This document shows positions 45,942-55,956 of a stretch of DNA of 64,000 nucleotides, in pieces; the stretch's first letter is position 1; each line of letters opens with the position of its first letter. Under the pieces are notes generated by a model. It made no database searches, was not told the origin of the DNA, and saw only the letters and a list, made by a program, of their open reading frames with translations. The stretch covers positions 28,637-92,636 of the forward strand of contig CATLJA010000001.1 of NCBI GenBank assembly GCA_949959305.1. The letters run 5' to 3'. This DNA comes from an uncultured Oscillibacter sp. (GTDB lineage Bacteria > Bacillota > Clostridia > Oscillospirales > Oscillospiraceae). A program made the position numbers and the translations under genes.

Positions 45942-47165
45942 TTATCCCCGCAGAAGTATCGCCATGTGCGCCAGGGTGGAGCTCTCATGCTGAAACAGCT
46001 CCTCCTGGAAGCCCCTCAGGCGGTTTTGGTTATGCAGCGTCGAACGGCTGGCCATGACAATCATATGGAACAGCCGCTCCTTCACGGCCTCTCCCTTGCA
46101 GCCCAGCACCGACACGAAGCGGAAAAAGCTGTACAGGCTGCAAAGCGAAACGTAGCTTTTCCAAAGATTCTCCCGGCTCCCCAGCCAGGGGAAGCCCAGG
46201 TACAGGGCCACCGCCACCATGACGTTTTCAAAAAAGTACGCCCGCTCCCCAAACGCCGCCTCAAACTCCTCCAGCGCCTCGTCATAGGCCCCCGGGGAAT
46301 AGCTCACCCGGCACTCCCCGTCCGGCGTGCCTTCCTCCTCAAACTCCAGCGCGGCGTATATCCCGGCGGTCCAGCCCTGGCGCCGGGCGCTGGCCGCCTT
46401 CAGCGCCTCCAGGTTCTGCGCCAGGTACATGCCCCGGTTCCCGGGAAGCTCCAGGGAACCGGCGGCCGCCGCGGCCGGGGAGGCGGCCCGCCCGGTCCAT
46501 TCGTCCGCGTCCAGGCTCTCCCAGTCCTCCTCCAGCAGGCGCTGGAGCGTTATCCCCAGGTACAGCATCCGCTCCTCCAGAGGGAGGCTCCGCTCCTGCA
46601 AAATATCAATGCACATCGCCCTCAGCGGCGGGAAATAGCGGTTGAGGTTCTCCCCTTTCTCCACGCTCGCGATCTTCTGCTCCGCCTTGGGCAGGGGGTC
46701 CTCGATGAACTCCACCCCCTCCGGCAGGTCCCACAGCTGCTGGAGCACCCCCTCGCAGGAGGTGGAAAGCGTATACTCCCTGGCGGCGGTGGTATAGCGG
46801 ATGTTCCGGGGATAGATCCGGCACACCTCCGGCAGGGCCTCCCCGCCGCAGGCCAGCTGGATGGAGCACAGGCCGTCCCCGTTCAGAAAGGGACAGCGGC
46901 CCTCGTTGGACCACAGGTCGAACTCGCCGTAAGAGGGTACGCCGTTCACCAGCTCCCGCTTCCGGCGCACGCTCTTTTCCAGGCGCTCCCGCAGGTCCTC
47001 CGGCGCGTCCAGGCGGCGCAGGCGCAGATAGTCCTTTTTGTCAAACGTAATCTTCCAGCCCTCGCAGCAGCTGTCCCGGCAGTCCTGGGCCAGGCAGCGG
47101 AAATTCTTATAGAACACCGGAATCAGCGCGGAGCGGATGGGAAAGCGGATTTTTTCTTCACTCAT
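45942..47165 (-). CDS. fliB: Flagellin lysine-N-methylase
   Basis: FRCLAQDCRDSCCEGWKITFDKKDY; CPFLNGDGLCSIQ; CRIYPRNIRY Cys-rich FliB signature; adjacent to flagellin. Confidence 0.95.
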   Translation of the reverse strand: MSEEKIRFPIRSALIPVFYKNFRCLAQDCRDSCCEGWKITFDKKDYLRLRRLDAPEDLRERLEKSVRRKRELVNGVPSYGEFDLWSNEGRCPFLNGDGLCSIQLACGGEALPEVCRIYPRNIRYTTAAREYTLSTSCEGVLQQLWDLPEGVEFIEDPLPKAEQKIASVEKGENLNRYFPPLRAMCIDILQERSLPLEERMLYLGITLQRLLEEDWESLDADEWTGRAASPAAAAAGSLELPGNRGMYLAQNLEALKAASARRQGWTAGIYAALEFEEEGTPDGECRVSYSPGAYDEALEEFEAAFGERAYFFENVMVAVALYLGFPWLGSRENLWKSYVSLCSLYSFFRFVSVLGCKGEAVKERLFHMIVMASRSTLHNQNRLRGFQEELFQHESSTLAHMAILLRG

Positions 47166-47188
47166 ACTTTATCCTCGTCGTCCGAAAC

Positions 47189-47214
47189 GGGGGGCGGGCC
47201 GAAGCCCGCCCCCC
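47189..47214. terminator. Hairpin between flagellin and fliB
   Basis: GGGGGGCGGGC-CGAA-GCCCGCCCCCC. Confidence 0.7.
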
Positions 47215-47253
47215 TTGTGTGGGTCTATGCGGTTCTGCGCGGGCTCTCCGGGA

Positions 47254-49536
47254 TTAGCCCAGGAGCTGCAGCACGCCCTGAGGAACGGCGTTGGCCTGGG
47301 CCAGCATGGCCTGGGCGCTCTGCACCAGGATGTTGTTCTTGGTGTAGGCCATCATTTCCTCGGCGATGTCGGTGTCGCGGATGGTGGACTCGGCGTCCTG
47401 GATGTTCTCCGCCATGACGCTCAGGTTGTTGGCGGTGTGCTCCAGGCGGTTCTGGGTCGCGCCCAGGGTGCCGCGGACCTCAGAGACGTAGTTGATGGCG
47501 TCCTTGATGGTCTGGATGGCGTCCTTCGCGCCCTGCTGGTTGCTGATGTCGATGCCGTCAATCTTCAGGGCGGTGGTGTGCATGTCGCCCACGGAGACGG
47601 CCAGCTGGTTGAAATCGTCGCTGGTGTCGCCGATCTGGAGCACCAGGCCCTTGCCGTTGAGGGAGCCCTCGGGCAGGGTGATGGTGGCGGACACCATGTT
47701 CTCCTTGGTGGTGGAGGTGGCGGTGTTGTCGTTGGAGGTCAGGGTGACCTTATTGCCCTCAGAGGTGATGGTGTACTTGGGCGCAGACGCACCATAGTTC
47801 AACTCGCTGTTGATGGCCGTCTTGAGGGCGTTGACCACGTTGGCGGTCTGATACCCGGCGATGGAGCCGGCCTTGTCGGAGATGCCATAGGCGCTCAGGT
47901 CGACGGCAATATTGCCCTTGGTGGAGGGAGTGTCGCTGTCGCTGAACTCGAAGGTCACGCCGTCGATGGTGATGGTGTCGCCGTTCTTGATCTTGGTCAC
48001 GTCCAGATCGAAGGAGGCGGTGGCGTTCTGAGCGGCCCGGGTGGACTGGAACTGGGCCATGACCTTGTCCTCAGTGGTCATGTTGCACTTGGTGCCGCCG
48101 GTCACGCTGCCGACCGTCGCGGCGTCGTCCGCGTAGGTGGACAGGGACTGGAAGGTCAGGGTTCCGGTGGTGCCGCTGACGCCCTTGTTACCGGCGGTCC
48201 AGGTGGTGGAGCCCGCCGCGCCCATGTCGCCGGTGATCTTGACCATGGCCTGCTCCAGCTTCTCCTTGTCGGACAGGTCGGCCTCTTCCTTGAGGATGCC
48301 GCTCAGGTCAATGAGGGTCTGGCCGGAGCCAGCGGTGGTGCCGCTGCCAGCGCCGATCTTGAAGACATAGTTCTTCTCGCCGACGGTGAGCACGTCGCCG
48401 TCCTTCAGCTTGGTGAAGTCGATGTCCACGGTGGCCTGGGCCTGGTGGCTGGAGCCGATGCCCGTGCCGGCGGTGGTCTTCTGGTTCTGCCAGTTCACGG
48501 TGCCGGTAAGCTTGCTGGTGCTGCCGGTGCCGTTGGCGGTCTGCTTGATGCCAACCTCAAAGTCGGGGTTGATGACTTCGCCGCTCTCGCCCATATAGTC
48601 GACCTGCTCGAAGTTGATGGTATTGGTACTAGCGGTCATCTTGTACCAGTGGCCTTCCACCTTCAAATACTTCGCGTCGGCGTCATATGCGGTGACTTGG
48701 GTGCCCGCCTCAGCGTCCCAGTTGGCGGTGGTGTCCTTGCCGTCCGCATCGGCGGAGGTAGACGCGCCGCCGGAAGTAAACTCGGCAACGTTGGCGGCGG
48801 TGGGCTTAAAGCCCAAGCCAGCGAACTTCGTCGCCAGAGTGGCGGCAGTGAGATTCCCCTCGTCGGCCGCCACAACCTCGTATTCAATCGTAGCGTCGCC
48901 GATAGTGAGTTCAAGCTTATCACCCGCCTTGGCGTTGGCAAGAGCCGTGTCGTCCAGGCTGACGGTGAACTTGGCGTTGGTCTGGGTGGTGGAAGCGGCG
49001 GGGCGGTTGGTCACATAGCTGGCCTTGAACGCGTCGGACGGGCCGGCGGCGGCGTAATCGGTGGTCTCAATGCCGCTGACGGCGCTGGCCAGGGCGGAGG
49101 AGCGGTTGGTGTCCAGAGAGCCGTCCAGCAGCTTGATGCCGTTGAAGTTGGCGGAGTCGGCGATGCGGTTGATTTCGTCCCGGAGGGCGTTGACCTCTTT
49201 CTGGAGGTTCAGGCGGTCCACGGGGTCGTCATAGGTGCCGTTGGCGGACTGGGTGGCCAGGTAGTCCATGCGGTTGAGCATGTCCTGGATCTCCTGCATC
49301 GCGCCCTCGGCGGTCTTCACCAGGGAGACGCCGTCCTTGACGTTCTTCTGGGCGGCGTTCAATCCGGTGATCTGGGCCCGCATCTTCTCGGAAATGGCGA
49401 GGCCCGCGGCGTCGTCGCCGGCGCGGTTGATCTTATAGCCGGAGCTCAGCTTCTCCAGGTTCTTGGAAAGAGCGCTGGTGTTGGTGTTGTAGTTCCGGTA
49501 GGCATTCATCGCCATAATATTGTGCTGAATACGCAT
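47254..49536 (-). CDS. Flagellin with large variable central region (760 aa)
   Basis: MRIQHNIMAMNAYRNYNTNTSALSKNLEKLSSGYKINRAGDDAAGLAISEKMR; C-term RDTDIAEEMMAYTKNNILVQSAQAMLAQANAVPQGVLQLLG. Confidence 0.98.
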   Translation of the reverse strand: MRIQHNIMAMNAYRNYNTNTSALSKNLEKLSSGYKINRAGDDAAGLAISEKMRAQITGLNAAQKNVKDGVSLVKTAEGAMQEIQDMLNRMDYLATQSANGTYDDPVDRLNLQKEVNALRDEINRIADSANFNGIKLLDGSLDTNRSSALASAVSGIETTDYAAAGPSDAFKASYVTNRPAASTTQTNAKFTVSLDDTALANAKAGDKLELTIGDATIEYEVVAADEGNLTAATLATKFAGLGFKPTAANVAEFTSGGASTSADADGKDTTANWDAEAGTQVTAYDADAKYLKVEGHWYKMTASTNTINFEQVDYMGESGEVINPDFEVGIKQTANGTGSTSKLTGTVNWQNQKTTAGTGIGSSHQAQATVDIDFTKLKDGDVLTVGEKNYVFKIGAGSGTTAGSGQTLIDLSGILKEEADLSDKEKLEQAMVKITGDMGAAGSTTWTAGNKGVSGTTGTLTFQSLSTYADDAATVGSVTGGTKCNMTTEDKVMAQFQSTRAAQNATASFDLDVTKIKNGDTITIDGVTFEFSDSDTPSTKGNIAVDLSAYGISDKAGSIAGYQTANVVNALKTAINSELNYGASAPKYTITSEGNKVTLTSNDNTATSTTKENMVSATITLPEGSLNGKGLVLQIGDTSDDFNQLAVSVGDMHTTALKIDGIDISNQQGAKDAIQTIKDAINYVSEVRGTLGATQNRLEHTANNLSVMAENIQDAESTIRDTDIAEEMMAYTKNNILVQSAQAMLAQANAVPQGVLQLLG

Positions 49537-49730
49537 AGTCTGTACTCCTTTACAACGTTTAATGTGCCTCGCATCCTGCGTCAGCACATGTGGATGGGTT
49601 CCAAGCGGTCCGGCCGCCGTGGCCTTGGGCTTCCGCGCCGCCTGGCGCTGGGGGAACATCCCTTTCATCCGGCTTGCGCGGGCCGGGTGAAACCGGATTT
49701 CGCGGGCGGCTCCCTGCCGCCTACATTTCT

Positions 49731-49758
49731 TTCATCGGCGCGGCGGCTGGAAAATTAA
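49731..49758 (-). promoter_or_regulatory. Sigma-28 (SigD/FliA) type flagellin promoter
   Basis: Minus strand TTAA-N15-GCCGATGA(A). Confidence 0.72.
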
Positions 49759-49862
49759 GAGGGGGCGGACAAATTTTTTCCGCGAAGGCGGTTGCCCCGG
49801 GGGCGGGGCTCTGGTAAAATAACAGGGCGGGATTCATTTTGGAAAAAGCGGGAGGGCGTTTT

Positions 49863-50486
49863 ATGATACGGAGCATTGTCTTTGATATGGGCAACGTGCT
49901 GATTCACTGGCGGCCCGGGCTTTTTATCGGGGAGCTGGGCCTTTCGGAGGAGGACGGGGCGGCGCTTTTGCGGGAGCTTTTCGGCTCTGTGGAGTGGATT
50001 CAGATGGACCGGGGGACCCTCTCCATGGAGGAGGGGCTGGAGGCCGCCTGCCGCCGCCTGCCGGATCGGCTCCACGGCCCGGCCCGGGAGCTGACGTTCA
50101 ACTGGTGGCGGCGGTGGCTCCTCCCGGTGGAGGGCATGGCGGAGCTGGTCCGGGAGCTGAAAGGGCTGGGGTACGGGGTGTACCTGCTGTCCAACGCCAA
50201 GGCGGACCTGCCGGAGTATTTCGGGCTTATCCCGGGGAGCGGGTGCTTTGACGGGAAAATCGTCTCTGCGGACTGGAAGCTCCTGAAGCCCCAGCCGGAG
50301 ATTTACCGGGTGCTGCTCCGGGAGTACGGCCTCCGGGCGGAGGAGTGCTTTTTCATTGACGATTTGAACATCAACGTGGAGGGGGCCCGGCTGGCGGGGC
50401 TGGACGGCGCGGTTTTCAGCGGGGACCTGCCCCGCCTCCGCCGGGAGCTGAACGCCGCCGGAGTGAAAGTGAGGGAGGGCTTATGA
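49863..50486 (+). CDS. HAD-family hydrolase
   Basis: IVFDMGNVLIHW; LLSNAKADLPEYF; FFIDDLNINVEGA. Confidence 0.93.
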   Translation: MIRSIVFDMGNVLIHWRPGLFIGELGLSEEDGAALLRELFGSVEWIQMDRGTLSMEEGLEAACRRLPDRLHGPARELTFNWWRRWLLPVEGMAELVRELKGLGYGVYLLSNAKADLPEYFGLIPGSGCFDGKIVSADWKLLKPQPEIYRVLLREYGLRAEECFFIDDLNINVEGARLAGLDGAVFSGDLPRLRRELNAAGVKVREGL

Positions 50487-52033
50487 AGCTGGCGGCGGCG
50501 GCGCAGATGCGGGAGCTGGACCGGAGGGCCGTTGAGGACAGGAAAATCCCCTCCATCGACCTGATGGAGCGGGCGGCGGAGGCCGCGGCCCAGGCGGCGC
50601 TGGACCTTCTGCCGGAGAAGCCGTCCAAATGCCGGGCGGCGGTCTTCTGCGGCGCGGGGAACAACGGCGGGGACGGAATCGGCGCGGCGCGGCTGCTCTT
50701 TCTGGCGGGGCTCCGGGTGCGGGTCTTCCTGGCGGGGGACTACGAGCGCCTCACCCCGGACGCGATGGAGGAGACGGCCCGCCTCAGCGAGTGCGGCGTG
50801 GAGCTGGAGCGCTTTGACCCGGAGGACGGGGCCCAGGCCGCCTGGGCCCGGGGGTGCCACGTCGTAATCGACGCGCTGTTCGGCGTGGGGCTCTCCCGCG
50901 AAATCGCCCCGGGGTCCAAATTCGCCGCCGCGATTGACTTAATCAATTCCTGCCGGGGCAGGGTGGTTGCCGCCGACATCGCCAGCGGCGTGGAGGCGGA
51001 CACGGGGCGGGTCCTGGGCCGGGCGGTGAAGGCGGACCGGACCGTCTCCTTTTCCCTGGCGAAAATCGGACAGGCCGTGGGGGACGGGGCCGTCCTCTCC
51101 GGGAGGGTGACGGTGCACGACATCGGCGTTCCCGCCGCCCTGGCGCGGGAGGTCCTCTGCCCGGTTCAGACGGTGGAGGCGGACTTCGCCTCGGCGGCCC
51201 TGCCGCCCCGGAAGCCGGACGGCCACAAGGGGGACTTCGGCAAGGTCCTCATTGCGGGCGGCTCCGTGGGCTATACCGGAGCGCCGTACCTCGCCGCCCT
51301 GGCGGCGGTGAAATCCGGCTGCGGGCTGGTGTACCTGGGGGTCCCCGAAAGCATCTGGGCGGCGGAAGCGGCGAAATGCGTCTCCGCCATGCCCTTCCCC
51401 CTGGCGGACCGCCAGGGAAGCCTGGGCCGCCGGGCCCTGCCGGAGCTTCTGGAGCGGCTGGAGTCCTGCGGCGTGCTGGCCCTGGGCCCCGGCCTGGGGC
51501 GGCGCGGGGAGGCGGCGAAGCTGGTTTTGGACCTTCTCCAGAGGACGGAGAAGCCCGTGGTGCTGGACGCGGACGGCATAAACGCGCTGGAGGGACATAT
51601 AGATATCTTGGACCAGCGCCGGGGGCGGGTCACCATCCTGACCCCCCACGCCGGGGAATTTGCCCGGATTGCCGGGTCCCCGGCCGGGGACCCGGCGGGC
51701 GCGGCCCGGGCCTTCGCCCGGGAGCACGGGTGCGTTGTGGTGCTGAAGGGCCACCGCACCGTCACCGCCGGGCCGGAGGGGAACGTGCTGGTAAACACCA
51801 CGGGAAATTCCGCCCTGGCCAAGGGCGGAAGCGGCGACGCGCTGACGGGCCTTACCGCCTCCCTGCTGGCCCAGGGGGCCAGTCCGGTGATGGCGGCGGC
51901 GGGGGCCGCGTGGATCCACGGCCGGGCCGGGGACCTGGCGGCGGAGGCCCTGACGGCCTACTGCGTGACGCCGGAGGACGTAATCGCCGCGTTCCCCAGG
52001 GTGTTTTCCGAGCTTCAAAGAAACGGAACATAG
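50483..52033 (+). CDS. nnr: Bifunctional ADP/NAD(P)H-hydrate dehydratase / epimerase
   Basis: FCGAGNNGGDGIGAARLL; HKGDFGKVLIAGGSVGYTGAPYL; LTPHAGEFARI; GNSALAKGGSGDALTGLTASLLAQG. Confidence 0.95.
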   Translation: MKLAAAAQMRELDRRAVEDRKIPSIDLMERAAEAAAQAALDLLPEKPSKCRAAVFCGAGNNGGDGIGAARLLFLAGLRVRVFLAGDYERLTPDAMEETARLSECGVELERFDPEDGAQAAWARGCHVVIDALFGVGLSREIAPGSKFAAAIDLINSCRGRVVAADIASGVEADTGRVLGRAVKADRTVSFSLAKIGQAVGDGAVLSGRVTVHDIGVPAALAREVLCPVQTVEADFASAALPPRKPDGHKGDFGKVLIAGGSVGYTGAPYLAALAAVKSGCGLVYLGVPESIWAAEAAKCVSAMPFPLADRQGSLGRRALPELLERLESCGVLALGPGLGRRGEAAKLVLDLLQRTEKPVVLDADGINALEGHIDILDQRRGRVTILTPHAGEFARIAGSPAGDPAGAARAFAREHGCVVVLKGHRTVTAGPEGNVLVNTTGNSALAKGGSGDALTGLTASLLAQGASPVMAAAGAAWIHGRAGDLAAEALTAYCVTPEDVIAAFPRVFSELQRNGT

Positions 52034-52046
52034 AGGAGGTTTTCCG

Positions 52047-52658
52047 GTGCGCCTTTGGAAGTGCGTACCAATGATGACCCTGCTCCTGCTGCTGTCCGCC
52101 TGCGGCGGAGGCGGCGGGGCCGGGGAAACGGAGGCGGCGGACCTGCGGGACCGCTACCACGACATGGCGGGCTGCGCCATGGAGGCGGCCGTCTCCTGCG
52201 GCCAGGAGGGGCTGGCCTGGGAGGCGGAGCTCCGCTGCGAGTACGTCCCCGGCGGGGAGAGCACGGTGGAGGTCCTCTCACCGGAGGCCGTCGCCGGGGT
52301 GAAGGCCGTGCTGAACGACACGGACTGGCGGCTGGAATACGGAGAAGCCAGCCTCAACGCCGGGACGCTCAGCAGCGAGGAAATCAGCCCCGCCGCCTGC
52401 CTGCCCAGGCTCATGAGCGCCCTCCGGGACGGCTGGCTGCTGGAGGAGAACGAGGAGGAGTGGAACGGCGTTCCCTGCCTCCGCCTCACGGTGGACCAGA
52501 CGGGGGTGAAAGACGGGAAAATCCTCTCCACCGTGTGGTTGGACCTGGAGGGCGGGAGCCCGGTCCGGGGGGAAATCGCCGTGGACGGGGAAATCATTTT
52601 GACGGCGGACTTTACGAGCTTCACTTTTTATGATATAATGCCGGAAGGCGGCGCTTGA
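52047..52658 (+). CDS. Hypothetical lipoprotein
   Basis: Lipobox LLLSACGGG; GTG start after AGGAGG. Confidence 0.72.
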   Translation: MRLWKCVPMMTLLLLLSACGGGGGAGETEAADLRDRYHDMAGCAMEAAVSCGQEGLAWEAELRCEYVPGGESTVEVLSPEAVAGVKAVLNDTDWRLEYGEASLNAGTLSSEEISPAACLPRLMSALRDGWLLEENEEEWNGVPCLRLTVDQTGVKDGKILSTVWLDLEGGSPVRGEIAVDGEIILTADFTSFTFYDIMPEGGA

Positions 52659-52871
52659 CGCCTCCCGGCCCTCCGCACGCCCCGGCCCTCCCCCGCATAG
52701 GATGACGTGGGGCGAGGACGCCGGAATTTGCCCCCTCACGGTCCGGACGCAAGATTGCCGGAAGGGGCGTATAAATTCCGAATCTGCGTGGGAGAATGAA
52801 AGTGGCCTCACCGGGGAGGGAAACCCTTCCTCCCCGATGGCGGGTACTTCTTTCGGCGGAGTGTGAACTTT

Positions 52872-53240
52872 GTGGATACGAGTGTCAAGCGTGGCGATAT
52901 TTACTATGCCGATCTCTCCCCGGTGGTGGGCAGCGAGCAGGGCGGCGTCCGGCCCGTTCTGATTATTCAGAACGACACCGGCAACCGCTACAGTCCCACC
53001 GTGATCGCGGCGGCCATCACTTCCCAGACCGGGAAGACCCGGCTGCCCACACATATCGATCTTCCCGTGGACCAGAGCTGCGGCCTGAGCCGGGATTCCG
53101 TCGTCCTGCTGGAGCAGGTGCGGACCCTGGACAAAAAACGGCTCCGGGAGCGCATGGGCCATGTGGAGGAAACCGTGATGAACAAGGTGGACACGGCGAT
53201 CGCGGTCAGCTTCGGACTGCCCCACGACCAGTTGGTTTGA
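52872..53240 (+). CDS. MazF/PemK-family endoribonuclease toxin
   Basis: [45 protein letters not shown] matches EndoA/MazF; start GTG at 52872 or 52863. Confidence 0.93.
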   Translation: MDTSVKRGDIYYADLSPVVGSEQGGVRPVLIIQNDTGNRYSPTVIAAAITSQTGKTRLPTHIDLPVDQSCGLSRDSVVLLEQVRTLDKKRLRERMGHVEETVMNKVDTAIAVSFGLPHDQLV

Positions 53241-53296
53241 GGTTCCCTCCCGGCGGAGGCTGGTTCTCCGCCGGGAGGCGTACAGAGGAGGTACAT

Positions 53297-53782
53297 ATGA
53301 AAAAAGACAGATGGCTGCTGCGCTCCGTGGTGCTGCTGGCCCTCAGCGCCGCGCTGATGAGCTCCGCGTCCCTGGCGGCGGAGGCCGGCTCCAGCCAGGA
53401 CCCCCTGGTGACCTTGAGCTATTTGAACGACACCTTTTTTAATAGTATCATGCAGCGGGTGGATCAAAAGATCGCCGAGCGGACGGGACAGGCCCTCCCC
53501 GGCGCCTCCTCCAGCTCCGCCTCCTTTACGGTGGTGACTCTCAGCAATGGGCAGACCCTTACCGGGGACGTGGGCTGCGAGGTGATGCTGCGCATCGGCA
53601 GCGCCGTTTGCGTCTCCTCCTCGAGCCCGGGGCTCATTGACGAAACCACCGCCGCCACGCTGGCCGGCGGCGCCTCCCTGGCCCAGAACCACCTGTACAT
53701 GATGACCGTCGAGGGGCGCGGCGTCCAGGCCACGGCGGCCACCACCAAGCTTTTGGCCCGGGGGAGCTACACCGTCTCCTGA
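53297..53782 (+). CDS. Secreted hypothetical protein
   Basis: Signal peptide MKKDRWLLRSVVLLALSAALMSSASLAAEA; RBS GAGGAGG. Confidence 0.75.
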   Translation: MKKDRWLLRSVVLLALSAALMSSASLAAEAGSSQDPLVTLSYLNDTFFNSIMQRVDQKIAERTGQALPGASSSSASFTVVTLSNGQTLTGDVGCEVMLRIGSAVCVSSSSPGLIDETTAATLAGGASLAQNHLYMMTVEGRGVQATAATTKLLARGSYTVS

Positions 53783-53787
53783 ATTAC

Positions 53788-53832
53788 ATAAACGGACCCG
53801 TCCGCGCATAGGATAGCGCAGACGGGTCTTTA
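53788..53832 (+). terminator. Rho-independent terminator
   Basis: ACCCGTCcGCGC-ataggata-GCGCaGACGGGT then CTTTACTTT. Confidence 0.8.
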
Positions 53833-53884
53833 CTTTAAGAACCTGTATTCACAACCGGGGCGCCGGATGGGCGGGAGGGACGAC

Positions 53885-54403
53885 ATGGACAAATTCCCCT
53901 TATTGCTGGAGGGCCGGCCCGCCGGAGAGCTGACCGCAGAGCGGGAGGGGCTCTATACCTGGTTCTCCGCCCGCTGCCCCCTGCCGGAGGGCCTCTGGTG
54001 CGCCTGGGCCGTGGGGGACCGGGGGGAGCTGCGGCTGGGAGTGCTGGAGCCGGAGGGAAGCCAGGGAAGCATCCGCCGCCGCTTCTCCGGGCGGCTCACC
54101 GCCCCCCTGGGCCGCCTCCTCCGGGGAGAGGTCCGCCCCGCCGGGGCAAAGGAGCCGGAAACCTGGGAGGCCGCCCCCGCCCCGGAGCAGCTGTTCCGGG
54201 CCCCCTGGCTCCGCCAGAGGCTGAAGGGCGTCCAGGGCGCCCGGACCCGCCGGGCCGGGCCGGGCCGGTATCTGGCCCTGCCCTATGACAAGGGGAAGCC
54301 CTTTCCCCTGACCACCCTGTTCTGCTTCGCCCGCCTGCGGAGCATCGGGGAGGGAACCTATGTGGTCTACGCCTTCGACGGGCAGGACCGCCCGGTTTTT
54401 TAG
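53885..54403 (+). CDS. Hypothetical protein
   Basis: ORF MDKFPLLLEGRPAGELTAEREGLYTWFSARCPLPEG... Confidence 0.7.
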   Translation: MDKFPLLLEGRPAGELTAEREGLYTWFSARCPLPEGLWCAWAVGDRGELRLGVLEPEGSQGSIRRRFSGRLTAPLGRLLRGEVRPAGAKEPETWEAAPAPEQLFRAPWLRQRLKGVQGARTRRAGPGRYLALPYDKGKPFPLTTLFCFARLRSIGEGTYVVYAFDGQDRPVF

Positions 54404-54586
54404 CTTCCGGAAAACGAAAATATTCTGAAAAAAATGTAATAAAATTCTATCCATTTTTAAATCCTCGTGATATAATACAGCCTAACGTTCCCGGGACATC
54501 CCCGTATCGCCTTGGGAAGTACCAAAGATGCCCGTACGTACGGACGCGGGCCGCCGGGAAACCGGCGGAGGATCAGGAGGTCCTTT

Positions 54587-55051
54587 ATGAAATGTCCCTA
54601 TTGCGGCTTCAATGAAAGCAAGGTCATCGACTCCCGCCCGGCCGATGAAAACAACAGCATCCGCCGCCGGAGAGAGTGCCTCTCCTGCTCCCGGCGCTTC
54701 ACCACCTATGAGACGGTGGAGAGCCTCCCCCTGGTGGTGGTGAAAAAGGACGGCAGCCGCCAGAGCTTTGACCGCGGAAAGGTCCTGGGCGGCATGATCC
54801 GGGCCTGTGAGAAGCGGCCCGTTCCCGTGGCGCGGCTGGAGAAGGTGGCGGCGGAAATTGAGCAGGAGCTCCAAAACTCCATGGAGCGGGAGATCAGCAC
54901 GGAGGTCATCGGCGAGCGGGTCATGGAGAACCTGCGGACCATCGACCAGGTGGCCTACGTCCGCTTCGCCTCCGTCTACCGCCAGTTCAAGGACATCGAC
55001 AGCTTCATGGAGGAGCTGACGAAGCTGCTGGCGGAGCAGAACCAGCGCTGA
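54587..55051 (+). CDS. nrdR: Transcriptional repressor NrdR
   Basis: [45 protein letters not shown]-cone. Confidence 0.98.
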   Translation: MKCPYCGFNESKVIDSRPADENNSIRRRRECLSCSRRFTTYETVESLPLVVVKKDGSRQSFDRGKVLGGMIRACEKRPVPVARLEKVAAEIEQELQNSMEREISTEVIGERVMENLRTIDQVAYVRFASVYRQFKDIDSFMEELTKLLAEQNQR

Positions 55052-55058
55052 GGAAAAG

Positions 55059-55094
55059 CGGCCCGCCGGAATTTTTCCGGCGGGCCGGGCGTTT
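55059..55094 (+). terminator. nrdR terminator
   Basis: CGGCCCGCCGGAA-ttt-TTCCGGCGGGCCG then GGCGTTTTTTT. Confidence 0.92.
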
Positions 55095-55156
55095 TTTTCT
55101 TTGCAAAGGCGGGAATCTTTGCTATACTATCTATGCTTTTAGATTGGAGGGCGGCT

Positions 55157-55930
55157 ATGCTGTATCAGATTCTCGCCGTGGGCGACGTGGTGGGGGAGCC
55201 GGGGCTCCGCCACCTGGAAAAGGTCCTGCGGCCCCTGCAAAAACTCAAGGGCGTTTCCTTCACGGTGGTCAACGGGGAAAACGCCGCCGGCGTGGGCCTC
55301 ACCCGGGAGCAGGCGGAGCGCATCCGGGCCGCCGGAGCCGACGCGGTGACCCTGGGGAACCACGCCTTCGGCAAGGCGCAGATTGAAAACCTGCTGGAGG
55401 ACGCGGCCTGGCTTCTCCGCCCCGCCAACTACTCCGGCCGGGCCCCGGGCCGGGGCTGCGGGATATTCGACCTGGGGGGCGTCCGGCTCCGGGTGGCGAA
55501 CCTGGTTGGCCGCTGCGGCCTGGCCTGGGGGGCGGACAACCCCTTTACCCTGGCGGACCGGCTGCTGGCGCGGGAGGAGGCGGACTTTACCCTGGTGGAC
55601 TTCCACGCCGAGGCAACCAGCGAAAAGCTGGCCCTGGCCTACTACCTGGACGGGCGGGCCTCCGCCCTCTGGGGCACCCACACCCACGTTCCCACCGCCG
55701 ACGAGCGGGTCTTTCCCAAGGGGACGGGCTATATCACGGACCTGGGCATGACCGGGCCCGTGGAGTCGGTGCTGGGCGTTGAGCCCTGGCAGTCGGTGGA
55801 GGGATTCCTGGGCGGCCTGCCGGGGCGGTACAAGCACCCGGAGGGGCCCTGCAAGATGCAGGGGGCCGTCTTCACCCTGGACAGCGCCACGGGGCTGTGC
55901 ACAGCGGTGGAGCGAATTGACGTCCGCTGA
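55157..55930 (+). CDS. YmdB-family metallophosphoesterase
   Basis: AVGDVVGEPGLRHL; VNGENAAGVGLT; TLGNHAF; DFHAEATSEK; GTHTHVPTADERV. Confidence 0.93.
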   Translation: MLYQILAVGDVVGEPGLRHLEKVLRPLQKLKGVSFTVVNGENAAGVGLTREQAERIRAAGADAVTLGNHAFGKAQIENLLEDAAWLLRPANYSGRAPGRGCGIFDLGGVRLRVANLVGRCGLAWGADNPFTLADRLLAREEADFTLVDFHAEATSEKLALAYYLDGRASALWGTHTHVPTADERVFPKGTGYITDLGMTGPVESVLGVEPWQSVEGFLGGLPGRYKHPEGPCKMQGAVFTLDSATGLCTAVERIDVR

Positions 55931-55956
55931 TACAGAAGAGAGGGAGATTTACAGAC

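Noticed and set aside
52702-52866. 54-aa ORF upstream of mazF as an antitoxin
   Set aside because: No good RBS and no MazE/AbrB/RHH features; kept only as part of the leader observation.
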